Origin: DATEPR01 sp036503065
GTDB taxonomy: Bacteria; Actinomycetota; Actinomycetes; Mycobacteriales; Pseudonocardiaceae
Length of the DNA: 7,633 nucleotides
NCBI GenBank assembly: GCA_036503065.1
Contig: DASXXM010000329.1
Span: 1 to 7,633 of the forward strand
Direction of reading: 5' to 3'
In this document: piece by piece, positions 5,161-7,633 of the stretch
How the letters are laid out: every line of letters starts with the position of its first letter
Numbering within the stretch: the first letter of the stretch is position 1
Notes under the pieces: generated by a model
What the model was told of the DNA's origin: nothing
Databases searched by the model: none
The model's input: only the letters and a program-made list of their open reading frames with translations
Made by a program: the position numbers and the translations under genes

Positions 5161-6197
5161 AGGTCGCCCGGTTCTACGCGCCCGGTGACGTCCGGATCGA
5201 GGACGCCGACAAACCGGTGGCCGGACCGGGGGAGCTGCTGTTGCGGATAAAGGCGTGTTCCACCTGCGGCACCGATGTCAAGATCTTCAGGTTCGGCCAC
5301 CACCACATCGTGCCGCCACGCGTGCTCGGCCACGAGATCGCCGGCGAGATCACCGAGATCGGTGCCGGCACAACGGGTTGGTCGATCGGCGACCGGGTCC
5401 AGGTCATCGCCGCGATCCCCTGTGGACAGTGCGCGGACTGCCGACGCGGCTGGCCCACGATCTGCCCGAACCAGGAGTCCATGGGCTACCACTACGACGG
5501 CGGTTTCGCCGAGTACATGGTGGTGCCCGCGAAGGTACTCGCGGTGGCCGGCGTGCACCGCATTCCCGACGACGTGGACTACGTGGCAGCGTCCATAACG
5601 GAGCCGCTGGCGTGTGTGCTCAACGGCCAGGAAATCGCGCGGGTCGGCGTCGGTGACAGCGTGGTGGTCGTCGGCGCGGGCCCGATCGGCTGCCTGCACG
5701 TGCGGCTGGCCAGGGCCCGCGGCGCCCGCGAGGTGTTGCTGGTCGAACTCAACCCGGCCCGCCTTGCGCTGGCAGCCAGCATTGTCCGCCCGGACGCGAC
5801 GGTGTGCGCGGGCGAGGTCGACGCGATCGACGAGGTGCTCAAACTGACCGACGGCCGAGGCGTCGACGTGGTGATCACGGCCGCCGCGTCCGGCCAGGCA
5901 CAGCAGGACGCACTGCGGATGGCTGCCCGGCGTGGCCGGATCAGCTTCTTCGGCGGCCTGCCCAAGGACAGTCCGATGATCTCGCTGGATGCCAACCTCG
6001 TGCACTATCGCGAGTTGACCATCGTGGGTGCCAGCGGTTCCAGCCCTGAGCAGAACCGTGCTGCCCTCGATCTGATCGCCACCGGGGCGGTCCGGGTCGA
6101 TGACCTGGTTACTCACCGGATGCCGTTGACCGACGTGCCATGGGCGATCCAGACGGTCGCCGACGGCGCCGCGATCAAGGTAACGATCGAGCCATAA
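5157..6197 (+). CDS. Zinc-dependent medium-chain dehydrogenase, probable hexitol-phosphate dehydrogenase
   Basis: This is a 346-residue NAD-linked, zinc-dependent dehydrogenase of the sorbitol/threonine/galactitol-phosphate dehydrogenase group. Predicted catalytic zinc ligands are Cys37 (in CSTCGTD), His59-Glu60 (in LGHEIAGE) and Glu149 (in TEPLACV). Structural zinc ligands are Cys89, Cys92, Cys95 and Cys103. The Rossmann motif is VVGAGPIGC (171-179), and Glu197 at the end of the second strand favours NAD over NADP. The ATG overlaps the EIIA stop (ATGA), with GAGGAG at 5143-5148. It is the last gene of the operon and ends at a TAA. From context it should oxidise the hexitol phosphate made by the PTS to a ketose phosphate, as GatD does in galactitol catabolism. 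It replaces the unrelated MtlD usually found with mannitol PTS genes. Substrate and position of oxidation are inferred. Confidence 0.88.
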   Translation: MKVARFYAPGDVRIEDADKPVAGPGELLLRIKACSTCGTDVKIFRFGHHHIVPPRVLGHEIAGEITEIGAGTTGWSIGDRVQVIAAIPCGQCADCRRGWPTICPNQESMGYHYDGGFAEYMVVPAKVLAVAGVHRIPDDVDYVAASITEPLACVLNGQEIARVGVGDSVVVVGAGPIGCLHVRLARARGAREVLLVELNPARLALAASIVRPDATVCAGEVDAIDEVLKLTDGRGVDVVITAAASGQAQQDALRMAARRGRISFFGGLPKDSPMISLDANLVHYRELTIVGASGSSPEQNRAALDLIATGAVRVDDLVTHRMPLTDVPWAIQTVADGAAIKVTIEP

Positions 6198-6204
6198 CGT
6201 CGCG

Positions 6205-6256
6205 TTTTGCCTTTGGGCAGCACACTTTTGGCCTTTGCCACGCCAGAAACCAAAGG
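6205..6256. repeat. T-rich direct and inverted repeats downstream of the operon
   Basis: TTTTGCCTTTG (6205-6215) and TTTTGGCCTTTG (6226-6237) form an imperfect direct repeat. CCTTTGG (6210-6216) is the exact inverse of CCAAAGG (6250-6256), and the second direct repeat also pairs there, CCTTTG (6232-6237) with CAAAGG (6251-6256) across a 13-base loop. The stretch is notably T/A-rich for this window. It follows the last stop of the operon by 7 bases and may fold in the 3' end of the mRNA. Confidence 0.4.
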
Positions 6257-6293
6257 GACGAACCAAGAAGCGAAGCCAACTCTGCCACAAATT

Positions 6294-6337
6294 GGCGGGG
6301 ACATACCCCCGCCCTCACCGGGGGCTTCGGCCCTTTT
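6294..6337 (+). terminator. Hairpin cluster and intrinsic terminator of the PTS operon
   Basis: The terminator proper is GGGC (6322-6325), loop TTCG, GCCC (6330-6333), then TTTT (6334-6337), extendable by G-U pairs. Two earlier hairpins overlap in series: GGCGGGG (6294-6300) with CCCCGCC (6307-6313), and CCCCCG (6306-6311) with CGGGGG (6319-6324). The first is compatible with the terminator, while the second excludes both. It lies about 125 bases after the dehydrogenase stop. Confidence 0.7.
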
Positions 6338-6404
6338 CAAGCCTACTCGATCTTCCAAATGGGCGCGACCGGCCGAGGGCGGCCTGTGGACAACTCAGCC
6401 GCCC
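6306..6404 (+). repeat. Composite intergenic element, copy B
   Basis: Same ordered blocks as copy A at 643-739: CCCCCGCCC (6306-6314), GGGGGCTTCGG (6320-6330) with a T run, TCAAGCC (6337-6343), CAAATGGG (6356-6363) and CTGTGGACAAC (6384-6394). The last block lies in a 14-nt loop (6384-6397) closed by GGGCGGC (6377-6383) and GCCGCCC (6398-6404). This stem overlaps the stop codon of the convergent membrane-protein gene (TGA, 6397-6395), so it could act as a T-less terminator for it. On the - strand the box reads TTGTCCACA. Confidence 0.6.
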
Positions 6405-7633
6405 GGCCCGGTCATACCAGGCATGGACGGCATGGTCGACGGCGATCCCGACATGCCCGACATGCCCATGCCGGGATCGCGGCCACCCATGAAGCCGTAC
6501 GTCATGATGTCGTTCTCGGAGAGGTTGGCCGCCGAACCGATCGGCGACAGCACGTGCACCACACCGGATCGGGCGAACGTCAACGTCAGCTGCAACGGCT
6601 GGTGACCGGTCATCAACATGCCAAGGCCCCGGACCAGCAGGTGCGGTCCACTGGGGCCGAACACCGTCGTGCTGTGCGCGGCGATGGTCACCGTGTCGCC
6701 GCTCCCGCAGGACCTGCTCGCGCAGACCGTGCTGCCCTTCGCGGCCGCGCCGGTCTGGAACTCGGTGCCCGCCGACAGCAACGTGTCCGAACCGGCGCCG
6801 TTGTTCGTGATCGTGAGGTAGACCGGTGCGTCGGCGCCGTCGCCCACCGGTGTGTAGACGCCGGTCATGGTCAGGCTGGGCGGTGGGCCTGCCGGCGTCG
6901 GGCGCGTGGTGACCCACATCAACAGCCCGACTCCCAGGATGGCCACGGCCGCGACGCCCGCCAGCGCCGACCGTCGCCAGTCCGTCGGCGCCCCGATGAG
7001 GTCATCGTCGGCGACATCGACGGAGACGACCCTGACCGTACCGATGAGTGCCACGGCCAGCAGTACCAGCATCGGCCCGGAGTTCGGGTCGGTGGACTGG
7101 CCGCTGCCCAGGTTGCCCAGCCCCTGGCCGAACACCCAGAACAGCACCGACACCACGATCCCGGTCCACGCGGCCACCAGCCGCAGCCGCCGACCGCCCA
7201 ACCCGCCGAGGCCGATCCCGACCAGCACCGCCAGCAGCAGCCACAGCGCCACGCCACCGAGCTTGGTGAACCCGTTGGCCACCGACGTGACCAGCGGCAT
7301 CAGCCACGTCGGCATCGTGCCACCGGTCAGCGTGCCGGCGACGTCACCCGCCGTGTTCTGACCGGGCAACGCCTGTAGCACCGCGCCGCCGATCCACACC
7401 ACGGCCCAGACCACGGGAGTCCACGCGGCCGGTGGCGCCGACCCGTCCTGCCGCGTCCAACCACGCGACCCGGGGACACGCGCGGGCCACACGATAGCGG
7501 CCAGCACCACGTACAGCAGCACCGCACCGGGCGCGCCGGTGAGCAGGCTGGCATGGCCGCCCGCGATCCCGCCGGCACCCTCGCCCAGGTACCACACGGC
7601 GAGACCCCAGGCGACCGAGCCGATCAGCGTGAT
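6395..7633 (-). CDS. Multipass membrane protein with PCu(A)C-like copper-chaperone domain and Met-rich tail, 5' partial
   Basis: The frame is open to the window edge (ITLIGSVAWGLAVWYLGEG), so the N-terminus is outside. The GTG at 7597 falls within a membrane helix and is not the start. Counting visible residues from the edge (412), hydrophobic segments lie near 1-18, 35-51, 71-89, 124-144, 151-170, 186-204 and 221-242. Residues 252-365 then form a domain resembling the periplasmic copper chaperone PCu(A)C: APVYLTITNNGAGSDTLL, then TVTIAAHSTTVFGPSGPHLL followed by VRGLGML, then LQLTLTFARSGVVHVLSPIG. The usual His/Met ligand set is mostly lost. His331 remains, but HxM reads HLL and the upstream Met motif is absent. 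A two-Cys loop (Cys304, Cys309) is present. The tail from 377 has eight Met in 36 residues. A role in copper handling outside the membrane is plausible but unproven. Confidence 0.75.
   Translation of the reverse strand: MTLIGSVAWGLAVWYLGEGAGGIAGGHASLLTGAPGAVLLYVVLAAIVWPARVPGSRGWTRQDGSAPPAAWTPVVWAVVWIGGAVLQALPGQNTAGDVAGTLTGGTMPTWLMPLVTSVANGFTKLGGVALWLLLAVLVGIGLGGLGGRRLRLVAAWTGIVVSVLFWVFGQGLGNLGSGQSTDPNSGPMLVLLAVALIGTVRVVSVDVADDDLIGAPTDWRRSALAGVAAVAILGVGLLMWVTTRPTPAGPPPSLTMTGVYTPVGDGADAPVYLTITNNGAGSDTLLSAGTEFQTGAAAKGSTVCASRSCGSGDTVTIAAHSTTVFGPSGPHLLVRGLGMLMTGHQPLQLTLTFARSGVVHVLSPIGSAANLSENDIMTYGFMGGRDPGMGMSGMSGSPSTMPSMPGMTGPGG

Noticed and set aside
5421..5429. TGTGGACAG inside the dehydrogenase gene as another DnaA-like box.
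   Set aside because: It encodes the structural-zinc Cys-Gly-Gln stretch and is explained by codon use, with no accompanying element or hairpin.
3636..6290. Long - strand open frames opposite the PTS and dehydrogenase genes (3636-4781 and 4830-6290).
   Set aside because: Both are Arg/His/Gln-rich shadow translations. The + strand carries complete active-site motifs with ribosome binding sites.
6140..7378. + strand open frame opposite the membrane-protein gene.
   Set aside because: Composition is Arg/His/Gln/Pro-rich without domains, and it begins inside the dehydrogenase gene. The - strand frame has membrane segments and a recognisable domain.
1..7633. CRISPR array, tRNA, rRNA, insertion sequence or phage genes.
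   Set aside because: No regularly spaced repeats, cloverleaf, rRNA-like sequence, transposase or phage motifs were seen on reading both strands.

Overview
The window looks like a chromosomal segment of a high-G+C actinomycete. The high G+C, GTG starts, actinobacterial-style regulators (TPR-bearing and LuxR-type) and Streptomyces-type TTGTCCACA boxes suggest Pseudonocardiales, but this is inferred from style only, without a database search.

Layout. (1) 1-615, + strand: C-terminal part of a TPR protein, probably an XRE-type regulator. (2) 616-779: convergent intergenic region with a strong intrinsic terminator and two TGTGGACA(A/G) boxes. (3) 780-1331, - strand: an unusually short LuxR-HTH regulator. 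(4) 1441-2202, - strand: a DeoR/GlpR repressor. (5) 2203-2308: compact divergent control region. It has two face-to-face sigma70-like promoters, each overlapped by one copy of a 27-bp imperfect direct repeat, the best candidate DeoR operators. (6) 2309-6197, + strand: five-gene hexitol PTS operon: PfkB-family sugar-phosphate kinase, mannitol-type EIIC, EIIB, EIIA and a zinc-dependent medium-chain dehydrogenase. (7) 6198-6394: a second convergent intergenic region with hairpins, a terminator and the same composite element as in region 2. (8) 6395-7633, - strand: C-terminal part of a multipass membrane protein ending in a PCu(A)C-like copper-chaperone domain and a Met-rich tail.

How it works together. 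The separate EIIC, EIIB and EIIA proteins would import and phosphorylate a mannitol-like hexitol, with EI and HPr encoded elsewhere. The dehydrogenase would oxidise the hexitol phosphate to a ketose phosphate, and the PfkB kinase would make a ketose bisphosphate for aldolase. No MtlD-type mannitol-1-phosphate dehydrogenase is present. The divergent DeoR protein, whose family senses phosphorylated sugars, probably represses both itself and the operon.

The least expected signal is non-coding. The only two tail-to-tail gene junctions carry the same roughly 95-bp architecture: alternative GC hairpins, a UNCG-loop terminator, CAAATGGG, then a CTGTGGACAA box in a 14-nt loop closed by stems that differ between the copies yet pair perfectly. 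No gap between genes exceeds 200 bases.
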